From: Mesostigma viride | Lineage: Eukaryota > Streptophyta > Mesostigmatophyceae > Mesostigmatales > Mesostigmataceae | NCBI GenBank assembly: GCA_009746045.1 | Contig: RPFO01000648.1 | Span: 526,734-590,733, forward strand | Reading direction: 5' to 3' | Length of the DNA: 64,000 nt | Shown: in pieces, positions 8,587 through 18,060 of the stretch | Numbering within the stretch: the first letter of the stretch is position 1 | Layout: each line of letters starts with the position of its first letter | Translations under genes and position numbers: made by a program | The notes under the pieces: model-generated | What the model was told of the DNA's origin: nothing | The model's input: only the letters and a program-made list of their open reading frames with translations | The model's database searches: none

Positions 8587-11202
8587 TTGAGGGAAGAGGC
8601 AGCGCAGCCAGGGCGTCGACGGCGAGTAACGCATGGCTGTGCGAGCGACACGGAGTACGCGCGCCTGAGCGTGCGGCTGGCGGAGACCGGGATGACAGAG
8701 TATAGCGAGGAGGAACCACCGGTCACCAACGGCCTGTTCGGCGTGCCCAAGCGCGATCCAGGGGTGGTGGACCCGTCAGCCCAGCGCCAGCGACTCATCT
8801 GCAACATGGTGCAGAGCAACGACAAGTTCCTCACCCCTGGCAGCTGTTACCTGCCAGATGTGGGGGCGGTGGCCGAGATGGCCGGGGGCGCGCCCAGCTA
8901 CTCGAGTAAAACGGACCTGGAGACGTACTACTACCGCTTCTCTGTGCCAACGGAGTGGCGGAAGTGGTTCGCGCTGCCCCCAGTCTGGTCAGACGAGGTC
9001 GGCCAACCAGGGGAGCGCCGCCGGCTCTATCCCAGGTTCCGTGTTCTGGTGATGGGGTGGTCCCACTCGGTCCTGTTGGCGCAGGTGGCGCACATGCAGA
9101 CCCTGTTCGGGCCGGGGAAGCTGAACCCCGGGCTGAGTGTGAGCGTCCCGATGCATCAGCTCGGGGTGCGCACAGTGCGTGAGGGAGGACGGGAGTGGAT
9201 GGAGTTGGTGGGGGCCGCCGAGCTTGACTGGCAGCTGCTGCCCGAGGACCCTCCTCGGCCGGCGCAGTTGGTCATGATCGACGACCTGGGCACCACACAC
9301 GCGCGCAGCGCAGCGGAGGCGAACGCGCTGCTGGACCGCGCATGCACTGAGTGCTACGCGCCAGCTGGCCTGGTGGTGAATGAGAAAAAGGTCGAGCGGG
9401 CGCGGGAGGGCCAAGCTGTGGAGATCCTGGGCATCGAGTTTCACCAAGATGGGAGCTTGTGGCCGTCGGCGAAGCGACTAGCCCTCCTCGTCCATGACAC
9501 TGAGGCGGTGCTGGCCCGGGGACGAGCAAGCTACCATGAGCTGGCCTCCCTACTGGGACGCTGGGTATGGATCCAACTGCTTCGCAGGAGTCTGCTAAGC
9601 ATCTGGTTCCATGCCTACAGGATGCTCCACCAAGTGCTGGCCCTCCGCAAGGGAGGACGCTTCCAACTCTGGGCAAGTGTGCGCCGGGAGCTCTGGGCGG
9701 CTGTCTGCCTGGCTCCCCTGGTGCATGCGCAGCGCAACCAGCCGCTGGACACCACCGTCGTGGCCAGTGACGCGTCGAGCCGGGGCTCCGGTGTGGTGTA
9801 CGCCCGTCTGGCAGAGGCAGACGTGAAAGCTTTGTCCAACTGCCGTGAGATGAAGGGGTGGAAGACTCTGTGTGTCGGGTCGGAAGAGGTCGGTGTGGAG
9901 CGAACGGGGGAGAGGGAACATCGGGCGGTGGCGACCGCCCGCTGGCGTGTGGCGGTGAAACACCGGTGGAGGGACGCGGGTGCGCACATCAATGAGAAAG
10001 AGGCGCGCGCAGCCGTGCAGAGCCTGGAGTGGGGGCTGCGCACGCGGGCCCGGTGGGGGCGACGGCACGTACGGCTGGTGGATAGCTCCGCCGTTCTGGG
10101 CGCACTGGTGAAGGGGCGGTCATCATCTTACCGCCTCAACACGTGGTGCCGCCGCGCTGCCGCCCTGGGCTGTGCCAGCAACACCAGGTACCACTGGGTG
10201 TACATCCGCTCGGAGCGAAACCCCGCGGACGCGCCCAGCCGGGGCCGGTGGGTGCGGGACCTTACCGCCGATGGCGATGTGGAGAGTAACCCGGGGCCGG
10301 GAGGGCGGCAGGAGCTACTGGAGAGCACCGTGCTGCCCGCGACCCTGCGCAGCTACCATCGCGCAGTGATCGCGTACCTTCTTTGGGCTGAGCCCTATGG
10401 TGCTGTACCGCCGGAGGAAGCGGAGAGCGTGTTCTGCGAGTGGCTCGTGTCTGTCTACGAGGATGGAGGGGGAGCAGGGCGTTCCATGTGCATGAGGGCG
10501 CTGTGTGGGCTGCAACTGTACTACCCCAGCCAAGTGCAGGGGTGGCGCGAGGCCCGCCGACTCCTGTACGGGTGGCAGCGACGCGTGCAAACCCATAGCC
10601 CCAATCCGGTGCCGTGGGAGCTGCTCTACCTGGTGGTGCAGATCCTCCGCTGGCAGGGGGCGCCCATGGCAGCAGCCGTGTGCGTCATCACTTTCCAGCA
10701 ATACCTGCGCATCGGGGAGGCCTTCAAGCTCCGAGTGGGGGACGTGGCGCTGCGCGGCGACCGTCGCCTGGGGCAGCGAGGCCTGGGCGCGCTGCTTCTG
10801 CGGGATCCCAAGACAGCCAAGGGGGGTGCACAGGCGGTGGTGGTGCAGGACCCCCTCTCGCTGTACGTGCTCGAGCGCCTGTGCGCTGGGCGGGAGCCCG
10901 AGGAGCCCTTGTTTGGGAGCCTCAACTACAGCCAGTTCTCTCGTCGGTGGCACGCGGCGTGGGATGTTCTGGGCCTGCGGGGGATGTTTCCGCCCTACTC
11001 CATGCGACATGGTGGGGCAACGTACGACTACCTGCAGGGCGTTTCACTCCCAGACATCCAGAAGCGCGGGCGTTGGCGCCAGTTCAAGTCGGTGGACCAC
11101 TACGTGGGCCTGCACCGTGCTCTAGCGGTGCAAGTGCCGCGGTGGGTGTGGTTGCTGGCTGAGGAGTTCCCCCCCGCTCAGTGGAGTTCACACTGGCAGT
11201 AG
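8587..11202 (+). CDS. Pol polyprotein of element A: RT - RNase H - 2A - tyrosine recombinase
   Basis: An open frame of 871 codons. It continues from the pol N-terminal region; the first codon here is TTG and the first in-frame ATG is codon 36. RT occupies about residues 45-300: catalytic Asp in KTDLETYY (D110), VMGWSHS at 155-161, the MIDD box with D232-D233, then LVVNEKKVE and ILGIEF. RNase H spans about 385-555: D395 in VVASDASS, the INEKE Glu, D499 in RLVDS and D548 in ERNPAD. Residues 559-571 read LTADGDVESNPGP, a perfect 2A core, predicted to release RT-RH from YR between G570 and P571. The recombinase covers about 575-865: R708 in YLRIGEAFKLR, K742 in DPKTAKG, R807-H808 in YSMRHGGAT, W830 and the nucleophile Y839 in DHYV. 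No methyltransferase domain is visible. Confidence 0.92.
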   Translation: MREEAAQPGRRRRVTHGCASDTEYARLSVRLAETGMTEYSEEEPPVTNGLFGVPKRDPGVVDPSAQRQRLICNMVQSNDKFLTPGSCYLPDVGAVAEMAGGAPSYSSKTDLETYYYRFSVPTEWRKWFALPPVWSDEVGQPGERRRLYPRFRVLVMGWSHSVLLAQVAHMQTLFGPGKLNPGLSVSVPMHQLGVRTVREGGREWMELVGAAELDWQLLPEDPPRPAQLVMIDDLGTTHARSAAEANALLDRACTECYAPAGLVVNEKKVERAREGQAVEILGIEFHQDGSLWPSAKRLALLVHDTEAVLARGRASYHELASLLGRWVWIQLLRRSLLSIWFHAYRMLHQVLALRKGGRFQLWASVRRELWAAVCLAPLVHAQRNQPLDTTVVASDASSRGSGVVYARLAEADVKALSNCREMKGWKTLCVGSEEVGVERTGEREHRAVATARWRVAVKHRWRDAGAHINEKEARAAVQSLEWGLRTRARWGRRHVRLVDSSAVLGALVKGRSSSYRLNTWCRRAAALGCASNTRYHWVYIRSERNPADAPSRGRWVRDLTADGDVESNPGPGGRQELLESTVLPATLRSYHRAVIAYLLWAEPYGAVPPEEAESVFCEWLVSVYEDGGGAGRSMCMRALCGLQLYYPSQVQGWREARRLLYGWQRRVQTHSPNPVPWELLYLVVQILRWQGAPMAAAVCVITFQQYLRIGEAFKLRVGDVALRGDRRLGQRGLGALLLRDPKTAKGGAQAVVVQDPLSLYVLERLCAGREPEEPLFGSLNYSQFSRRWHAAWDVLGLRGMFPPYSMRHGGATYDYLQGVSLPDIQKRGRWRQFKSVDHYVGLHRALAVQVPRWVWLLAEEFPPAQWSSHWQ
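10261..10299 (+). promoter_or_regulatory. 2A ribosome-skipping motif in element A pol
   Basis: It encodes LTADGDVESNPGP, matching the 2A consensus D(V/I)ExNPGP with the expected Gly-Pro break (10296/10297). It lies between the last RNase H motif and the recombinase. In B and C the 13 residues are identical although 7 of the 13 codons differ. Confidence 0.9.
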
Positions 11203-11280
11203 CCAGTGTGGGGATGCGCCTGCCCCGGTCTAGGCCGGGGGGGCGCAGTATAAAACGATGCAGCTCCGTTGGAGGAGTCG

Positions 11281-11316
11281 GCAGGGCGCACTCCAGTGGA
11301 CACGCTGGGGCCCTGC
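11281..11316 (+). ncRNA. 3' UTR hairpin 1 of element A
   Basis: Lower stem GCAGGGC/GCCCTGC, 5-nt bulge GCACT opposed by one G, upper stem CCAGT/GCTGG (one G-U) and loop GGACAC. Confidence 0.7.
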
Positions 11317-11393
11317 TGGTTTTGGGCGTCGCGCCATCATCCTGATTTCCGGTTTGGCTCAACTTCGACCGTATCCTGCCTTGGACAGAGCCG

Positions 11394-11429
11394 GCGGGGC
11401 GCACTCTAGTGGATACACTAGGGCTCTGC
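11394..11429 (+). ncRNA. 3' UTR hairpin 2 of element A
   Basis: Lower stem GCGGGGC/GCTCTGC (two G-U pairs), GCACT/G internal loop, upper stem CTAGT/ACTAG and loop GGATAC. Confidence 0.7.
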
Positions 11430-11452
11430 GGGTACCTGCGTTGACAGGTGCA

Positions 11453-11490
11453 GGGGAGGCGCACTCTAGCAGCCACGCTAGGGCTTCCCC
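11453..11490 (+). ncRNA. 3' UTR hairpin 3 of element A
   Basis: Lower stem GGGGAGGC/GCTTCCCC (one G-U), GCACT/G internal loop, upper stem CTAGC/GCTAG and loop AGCCAC. Confidence 0.7.
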
Positions 11491-11633
11491 CTCTACAACC
11501 ACTCCAGATGCGGCCGGGGACGGCCAGGTTGGAGATGCGGGTGTTATATGGTGGCAGCCGCCTGGGACTTGCGCACAATTTGCCAGTCTCTCGGTCTACC
11601 AAGGCCTGCAAGCGGCTTAAGCATATAATTTTG

Positions 11634-11639
11634 CAATAA
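11634..11639 (+). terminator. Polyadenylation-type AATAAA near the 3' end of element A
   Basis: AATAAA precedes the ACAAGTTCTGGTGCC box and B1. B and C have the same AATAAACAAGTTCTGGTGCC arrangement, so the signal is conserved between diverged families. Confidence 0.5.
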
Positions 11640-11654
11640 ACAAGTTCTGGTGCC

Positions 11655-11694
11655 TTCTCAAACAAAGTGAACCTGAAAGCATGCACAGAGGATG
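11655..11694 (+). repeat. B1 repeat of element A
   Basis: A 40-bp sequence ending CACAGAGGATG, repeated exactly as B2 at 12115-12154 after A2. The homologous box in B and C ends CAATGCACAGTGGATGA. Confidence 0.85.
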
Positions 11695-12154
11695 GTTGAT
11701 CTTACGATCTGGATTCCCTGATTTGCGACTAAGGGGAGCGGAGTGCGAGTCGGTGCCGCTGCCTCATGGCTGATCTGCGAGAAATGCTCCTGGAAAGGGT
11801 GAAAGTCCCTGCAAATGACCTCTGGACTGTGCTTCCAAGTACTTGGATGTAGTTCAAAGTACTTCATTGGTACTACAGGGTAGTACAATATACTTCAAAC
11901 TAGTTCAAACTAGCTCAGGCTAGTAAAGATTCGTTCAGGTGTAGCACAACCTGCCTAGGAGGTGGTATGACCACCTGGGTTGAAGTAGACAGTGACTAAA
12001 CGTAGTACAATGTCGAAAGAATCAGTACAAGTGGGTTCTTTGTAGTACAACTGGTCAGTGGCACCTAGGCGCCGCGCCAGTACTGTACCGGACTTGCATT
12101 CGTCACCGTGCGCATTCTCAAACAAAGTGAACCTGAAAGCATGCACAGAGGATG
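11695..12154 (+). repeat. A2 and B2 repeats of element A
   Basis: A2 (11695-12115) repeats A1 in direct orientation and is followed at once by B2 (12115-12154). After B2 the sequence leaves the element (ATCATTTATGATG). There is no G-quadruplex tract here, unlike B, C and N. Confidence 0.85.
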
Positions 12155-12414
12155 ATCATTTATGATGTGTTTGAGAGTTCCAATGCTTAACATCATCCAT
12201 ATGTGCGCATTTCCTATTTAATTATGAATTGTTACGTGCAGGGGGGCCTGCATCGGCAACCAAGGAAAACCCTCCACTAGAATGTACGAGAGAATGAGAC
12301 ATAAAGACCATGCTTCCAAGGACCACAAGCGGTCAGCAAACCCATAGGACACCTCCCTAACATGTGGCAGCCACCCCGGGGCTGCCCATGCTTGGCCACC
12401 TCACGGAAGGCTAT
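12155..12414. other. Interior of element X between A and B; no gene seen
   Basis: Only short ORFs. It contains GGGGGGCCTGCATCGG and AT-rich stretches. Its 3' edge runs into the 44-bp duplicated target of element B. Confidence 0.5.
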
Positions 12415-12458
12415 GACAGACGGCCAGGAACCCGATACGAGCAATTGCACTTGGCAGA
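12415..12458. repeat. 44-bp target duplication of element B, left copy
   Basis: GACAGACGGCCAGG through TTGGCAGA, repeated at 18496-18539 with a single G/A difference. Confidence 0.8.
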
Positions 12459-12480
12459 CCCCCCAAGACAAAACAGAAAA

Positions 12481-12496
12481 GGGTGGGTGGGTGGGG
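12481..12496 (+). promoter_or_regulatory. G-quadruplex-type tract at the A2/B2 junction of B
   Basis: GGGTGGGTGGGTGGGG has four G3 runs with one-base loops. It lies just outside A2 and is absent next to A1 (18061). The G-rich strand is antisense to the element, as in the N copies. Confidence 0.75.
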
Positions 12497-13156
12497 AAAA
12501 CTGATAAGCTGGCTTGGCAGCCATCACCACCTTGAAATACATCGCATCAACGTTGCATCCGTGACACACGCAAGTGCGGCGCCCCGCTGGCGCGGCGCTC
12601 CATGTAAGAATGACCTCAGAATACTACTGTACTAGATCTAGGACCCTGATACTACTTTTTATCTTGAGGGTCCCTGGATACTAGTTGAAGTAGATTGAAC
12701 TAGTTTGAACTAGTTTGTACTACCTGTACTAACTTTGAACTAGTTTGAACTACATCTGAGGCCCATCCAAGGCTGTCAGACCCTCCAGAGAGGGCGTGGC
12801 CACCCCGTTTGGCTCCCGCATGTCGACTTGCACCACTGGGCAACGGTGTAGCGCCTCCAAGGTAGCGGCGCACCTCCATCCCTCCGCTCCCCCAGGCAAA
12901 ATCAGGGAATCCCGATCGTAAGATCAATCATCCACTGTGCATTGCCTAGGTCCACTTCTGGTTGAAGGGCACCAGAACTTGTTTATTACACTATATGTTG
13001 AAGCCGACCGGACTTAGTAGACAGAGAGACATAAAATATTTTTTGGCAGTCCCTGGCCGCCGCTTCCACTTGACCCGCATCTCCAACCTGGCCGCAGGCC
13101 GTACATCTGGAAACCGCGTCAGGAGCCATGGGAGGGCACATCCTTACCCTCCAGCT

Positions 13157-13194
13157 GGTGAAGCCCTAGCGTGTCCGCTAGAGTGCGCCTCACC
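13157..13194 (-). ncRNA. 3' UTR hairpin of element B
   Basis: In element sense: GGTGAGGC/GCTTCACC lower stem, GCACT/G internal loop, CTAGC/GCTAG upper stem and loop GGACAC, just after the recombinase stop codon. Confidence 0.7.
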
Positions 13195-13210
13195 GAAGTA
13201 TGGCCGAAAT

Positions 13211-15295
13211 CTACGGCCCAAAGTGACGACGCCAGTCACGGGGGGGCAGTCTGCCCGCGAGGTCCCACACCACCTGGGGCACCCGCACCTGCAGGGCGCG
13301 GTGGAGCCCCACGTAATGGTCCACGGACGAAAACTGGCGCCACCGGCCACGCTTTTGGATGTCCGCGATTGGTACCCCGCGCAGGTAGTCATGGGTGGCC
13401 CCCCCGTGGCGCATGCTGTAGGGTGAAAACATCCCCCGCAAGCCAAGGAGGTCCCAGGCGGCGTGCCACCGCCGCAAGAAACGGCTGTAGCTGAGTGCGC
13501 CAAAGAGCAGCTCCTCGTGCGCCCGCCCAGCACACAGGGCGCCAAGCAACGTGAGTGAAAGGGGCTCAACAACCACCACTGCCTGGGCCTGGCCCTTGGC
13601 TGTCTTGGGGTCGCGTAGCAGCAGCGCACCCTGGTTACTGGGCCCCAGGCGGAAGTCCCCGCGCAGAGCCACGTCCCCCACGCGAAGCTTGAACGCTTCT
13701 CCGATGCGCAAGTATTGCTGAAAAACAATGATGCAGCAGCAGGCAGCTAATATCGAGCCTTGTGCACGAAGAATGTTTGCCACGAGGTACAGTAGCTGCC
13801 ACGGGACGGGGTGAGGGCTCTGCACGGGAACTCGTCGCGCCCAGCCGGCCAGCAAGCGACGCGCCTCGTACCACCCCTTAATCTCGTTGGGGAAGTACAG
13901 CTGCAGCCCGCATAATGCGCGCACAACCATGGTCCGGCTTCCCCCTTCCTCATACACGCTGACCAGCCACTCACAAAAGACGCCTTCCGCCTCCGTCTTG
14001 GCCACGGGAGCGAGGGGTTGACCATACTCCACGTACGCCCTCAGCGCTCGGTGATATGCAGCTAGCGTGCTGGGCTGCACAGTGGCCTCCAGCAATTCCT
14101 GCCGCCCATGTGGCCCCGGATTGCTCTCCACGTCGCCATCCGCAGTGAGGTTGCGCACCCATCGACCACGACTGGGCGCGTCGGCCGGGTTGCGCTCCGA
14201 CCTCACATACACCCAGTGGTAGCGGGTGTTGCTGGCCAGCCCTAGCGCGATCGCCCGGCGGCACCAGGCGTTCAGCCGGTAGGACGACGAACGCCCTTTG
14301 ACGAGCGCACCGACAACTGCCGAATTGTCCACCAGCCGCACGTGACGTTGCTGCCAGTGAACCTGTGAGCGCAGGCCCCACTCGATCCCTTGCACAGCCG
14401 CACGAATCTCCTTCTCGTTGATGTGGGCCGAGGGATCGAGCCACCGGTGGGCAAGAGCGGTCCTCCACTGCGCCGCTGCCATGGCTCGGTGCTCAATCTC
14501 CCCTGTGCGCTCCACGCTGGCCGTCTCAGAGTCCACACAGAGCGTCTTCCAGCCCTTCCGCTCCCGACAGTTGGACAGGCCACGCACCGCAGGCGCCTCC
14601 CACCGGCTGTACACCACCCCAGAACCGTGGGTTGACGCATCAGTGGCCACCACGGTGCAGCTCAGGGGCTGGTCGCGCTGCGCATGCACCAGCGGGGCCA
14701 AGTCCATTGCAGCCTGGAGCTCTTCCCTTACACTACCCCACAGCCGATAGCTCCAGCCCCGCTTGTGCACCAGGACTTGCTGCAGCAAGCGGTAGGCGTG
14801 AAACCAGATGGACAGTAGACCCCGACGCAGCAAGTGGACCCACACCCACCGTCCCAGCAACGAGGCCAGTTGGTGGTAAGTGGCCCGTCCACGCCCCAGC
14901 ATTGCCTGCGTGTCGCGCACCAAGGCCGCCATCCGGGCCGCGCTCGGCCGCATGGACCCGTCCTGGCAGAACTCAATCCCCAAGATTTCCACCGGGCGCC
15001 CCTCCTCAGCTCTCTCCACCTTCTTCTCGTTGACCACCAACCCCTTGGGACCGTAGCTCTCCTCGCACGCCTTGGTGAGCACGGCGTTGGTCTCCTCCGC
15101 GCTCCGCCCATGGGTGACCCCCAGATCATCGATCATGACCAGCTGAGCGGGATGTGGGGGATCCTCCGGCAGCAGCCGCCACGCTGCACTGGCTGCGCTC
15201 TCCACCAACTCCAGCCGGTCCATGCCATCCCCGCGCACTGTGCGCACCCCCATCAAGTGCATGGGATATGACAGCCCTCTCTTGGCATCGAGCAC
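13211..15295 (-). CDS. Pol of element B: RT C-terminal half - RNase H - 2A - tyrosine recombinase
   Basis: A 694-codon frame holding the second RT half (the MIDD box in QLVMIDDLGVTH, LVVNEKKVE, ILGIEF), RNase H (VVATDAS, INEKE, RLVDN, ERNPAD), the 2A motif (14111-14149) and the recombinase (YLRIGEAFKLR, DPKTAKG, YSMRHGGAT, HYV). It ends DWRRHFGP like the end of A, so this copy keeps the proper C-terminus. The RT N-terminal half (15690-15253) is in another frame: the break lies at the G-rich stretch near 15294-15301 and occurs identically in C. Confidence 0.85.
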   Translation of the reverse strand: MLDAKRGLSYPMHLMGVRTVRGDGMDRLELVESAASAAWRLLPEDPPHPAQLVMIDDLGVTHGRSAEETNAVLTKACEESYGPKGLVVNEKKVERAEEGRPVEILGIEFCQDGSMRPSAARMAALVRDTQAMLGRGRATYHQLASLLGRWVWVHLLRRGLLSIWFHAYRLLQQVLVHKRGWSYRLWGSVREELQAAMDLAPLVHAQRDQPLSCTVVATDASTHGSGVVYSRWEAPAVRGLSNCRERKGWKTLCVDSETASVERTGEIEHRAMAAAQWRTALAHRWLDPSAHINEKEIRAAVQGIEWGLRSQVHWQQRHVRLVDNSAVVGALVKGRSSSYRLNAWCRRAIALGLASNTRYHWVYVRSERNPADAPSRGRWVRNLTADGDVESNPGPHGRQELLEATVQPSTLAAYHRALRAYVEYGQPLAPVAKTEAEGVFCEWLVSVYEEGGSRTMVVRALCGLQLYFPNEIKGWYEARRLLAGWARRVPVQSPHPVPWQLLYLVANILRAQGSILAACCCIIVFQQYLRIGEAFKLRVGDVALRGDFRLGPSNQGALLLRDPKTAKGQAQAVVVVEPLSLTLLGALCAGRAHEELLFGALSYSRFLRRWHAAWDLLGLRGMFSPYSMRHGGATHDYLRGVPIADIQKRGRWRQFSSVDHYVGLHRALQVRVPQVVWDLAGRLPPRDWRRHFGP
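14111..14149 (-). promoter_or_regulatory. 2A ribosome-skipping motif in element B pol
   Basis: It encodes LTADGDVESNPGP between RNase H and YR, followed by HGRQ rather than GGRQ as in A. Confidence 0.9.
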
Positions 15296-16300
15296 CCCGC
15301 CCCGTAGAGACAGTGCAGGTGGGCAACCTGTGCAAGGACCACCGAGTGGCTCCAGCCCATGACAAGGACCCGGAACCTGGGGTACAACTTTCGCCGTCGT
15401 CCCAGCTGGCCGACCTCATCGGACCACACGGGGGGCAGCGAGAAATAGGGGCGCCAGCTCTCAGGTACCTCGAACCGGTAATAGTAGGTGTCAAGGTCTG
15501 TCTTGCCCGAATAGCATGGCGCCCCCACACTCAGCTCAGCGACCTCGCCCAAGTTAGGCAGGTAACAGGTAGGCGGCTTGAGGAAGCGCCGGTTGCACGG
15601 CACCATATTCCCTATAAACCGCTGCCGTCGTTCGCTGGGCTCCACAACCCCGGGGTCTTTCTTGGGGACGGCAAAACAGCCGTTCACCACAGGGGCGCCT
15701 CCTCACTGTACTCGATCATCCGCGTCTCCGCCAGCCTGATGCTCAGTCGTGCGTACGCCGCATCGCTTGCACAACCATGAGACACCCGGCCCCGCCGCAT
15801 CCACGCCCCCGCCTCCGCGTCGCATCTTTGTAGAATGTTGTTTATGTCCTCATACGTCCTCTGCCATGCCTCCGGCAGGCAGTCCAGCAGCTTGACACTA
15901 CCTGCAGCTCCTCCTTTTGGCAGTGCCAGCCTCTCCGGGTCAATAATTTCGTATTGACCGCCCGGCCCGTATGGCGCGGGCTCTGCGTCCCCCGTGTCTG
16001 TCGCCTCCGCTACGGCGGTAAGCCGGCGGTTGTAGACGCGGGCAGCATCCTCCATCCCTTGTAGGGCGGCCCTTTGGGCGACGGTGCAGGGGCTCGCAGT
16101 AATAGCCTGCTGCTGCACCGCCGGTCCACCGGACCGTTCCCGGGTCCTGCCCCACAGCCAGTTCAGGCCCCTTGTGGCCCGCTCTTGACACCGCAGCCTT
16201 GCTCTGGCACGCAGAGCGCGCTGCAGCCTGCGGTTGGATCGCAGGCGGCTGCGGTCGAGCGGGGGACCATCTTCACTGGCAGCGGGAGCACACCCCTGCC
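15253..16300 (-). pseudogene. Pol N-terminal region and RT N-terminal half of element B (frameshifted)
   Basis: Reading down the minus strand, the block corresponding to LNWLW through EEAP in C is followed by VVNGCFAVPKKD, KTDLDTYYYRF (RT catalytic Asp) and VMGWSHS. Breaks occur near 16260 (one G fewer than C), 15690 (shared with C) and 15295 (shared with C). The content is recognisable but not translatable as one frame in this copy. Confidence 0.7.
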
Positions 16301-16302
16301 CC

Positions 16303-17043
16303 TCACTTGTCCTTTTTGGCCGCCGCCGCCGCCGCCGATGCCAGCTCCGCCTCCTGGCGAGCCGCCTTCCGCGCTGCCCGGGCTGCTGCGCTTCCAATAG
16401 TACTGCCCTCCACCAGTGGCAGCAGGTGCATCGCCCCGTTGTTCCAGCCGCTGGTCTTCTCCACCATGAGGAACGCCTCGACCACACGCGCCAGGTACTC
16501 GAAGCAGGCCAGCTCCGTCACCACATCCTCCCCCAGCTCTTGGATGGCCACATCCAGAATGTAGGTCAGGTTGTTGCACACCAGATGGTGCGTGCTGTTC
16601 TTCCACCCGCGGGGGGCTCCCGGTGCAGCCCCAACGCCCTCCTGCTCCTTGCGAAGGGCCAAGCGGGCCTGCAGGCTCCCGTGCGCGACCTGGCGCGCAT
16701 CCAGCACCTGCAGCGGCAGCACCCTGTCGTCGCGGTCCTTGACCAACAGGCGCCAGGCCACTTTGAAAGCTCGCCGGGGGAGACGCACCCCCTTGGTGGT
16801 TCGGCGCAGGTCTCTCTCCCTCACACGCTCCCGCGATCGACGCGAGCTCCGCTGGGAGGAGTCCCGACTCGTGCTCCGGCTGCTGGACCGCTGCCGCTCC
16901 TTGCGACGCTCGCGGGAGCGATCCCGACGCCCCTTGGGCTCCGCAGAACGGCCCCTGCCATGCCCACGTCGCTCCCGGGACTTGTCGCGGCGCGACCGAG
17001 CGCCACCCCTGCCCCTGCCACGGCCTCTGCTCTCGCTGTCGGA

Positions 17044-17108
<65 letters not shown>

Positions 17109-17831
17109 GCGACTCTCGTCGCTCCCACTGCTGGTGTCTGTCGAGCCTGGGCTGCTCCCGCGCCGCGCGCGTCTCTTCTCCTGGCGCTTGCTCTTCGGAT
17201 GGCCCTTGCCCCCCTTGTCCTCGCGCTGGCTCTTCCCTTTCCTCGCGTCCCTCCTCTTCCCCCGCGCCAGGGCTTGCAACTCCGCTCCGATGAGCTCGCG
17301 GACGCCCGCCAGAAGGGCAGCATTCTCTGCCAGCTTTCGGTTCCTGCCCTGAGACTTCTTTCCCTTGGCGCGAGCAGCAGCAGGGGCCAGCTGCTCGCGC
17401 GCGTCCAAAAAATCCTCAGAGCTCGTCGCGTCCTCCTCTTCCTCGTCGGTGCCGTTGCTGGGAGGATCCTTTCGGGTCCTTTCGCCCCTGGCTGGACCAG
17501 TCTTCCCCTTGCCCCCAGTGGCCACTGGGGGCTTCTTCATCTCTAGAGTAATGGCCTTGCACAACATGGAACCCATGTCGGAATCACTTGACCCCTCACT
17601 AATCTGGAGCCCTGCAGTCTTGAGAAACTGTCCCAAGGATGTCAAACGACCCTCAGACATAGTAGTAAGCCTTTGGGCCCAGTTTGGACCGAGATACTCA
17701 GTCAAGAACTTCAAAGTCGTTAACAGCTCCTTGCCCCCCTGAAAATACGATTTTTTCACATTTAATAAGAAATCTCGGTCTACTGCCTCAAGGGTGGTGT
17801 CTTCGTGATCACTAGCCATTATAGAATGCAA
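16303..17831 (-). pseudogene. Gag of element B with SR-like domain (frameshift in the Ser-codon run)
   Basis: It has the same protein as the 504-residue gag of C. The AGC run on the coding strand (17051-17108) is longer than in C and is followed by two extra bases (GCGCGACTC versus GCGACTC). The upstream frame therefore reads into poly-Ala and the Arg/Ser region is out of frame. The N-terminal 200 residues and the C-terminal 170 are otherwise intact. Confidence 0.75.
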
Positions 17832-18060
17832 AGATGAAGAAATTTCTCACAACTAGGCTCAATATTCCGCAATCTTGGAGACTGAGAAAAATTTCGGACT
17901 GAAAATTTGTCACTCAGTTCTACCTTGCGGACTTTTACTCCCGTTGCGCAAACCCGTCAAAACTAGGTGCGAAAACCGTCAAAATGTTGTCGGCTATTGT
18001 CTCACGATTAGTTTGACACCAACTTTGTCAAAAACGGTGAAGTATTGCTCTAGTTGTGTT

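Larger units (their letters stand above)
5752..12154 (+). mobile_element. Autonomous-type YR retrotransposon A with split direct repeats
   Basis: The order is A1 (5752-6174), leader, gag, pol (RT, RNase H, 2A, tyrosine recombinase), 3' UTR with three hairpins, B1 (11655-11694), A2 (11695-12115) and B2 (12115-12154). The A1-ORFs-B1-A2-B2 architecture and RT-RH-YR order place it with PAT/Ngaro-type elements of the DIRS order. I see no methyltransferase domain between RNase H and YR and no DDE integrase. The left, circle (B1/A2) and right junctions all carry the triplet ATG, and no target duplication is visible, as expected for YR integration. Gag and pol carry single-base frame breaks, so this copy is probably inactive. 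Confidence 0.88.

Noticed and set aside
11281-11490. Hairpins considered as iron-responsive elements or hammerhead ribozymes
   Set aside because: They have six-base loops like an IRE, but the loops are not CAGUGN and the bulge is 5 nt. No hammerhead core (CUGAUGA, GAAA) is present.
16234-17352. Large opposite-strand ORFs over elements B and C (for example poly-Ala frames)
   Set aside because: GC-rich coding DNA gives long antisense frames. The sense frames carry the gag and pol motifs.
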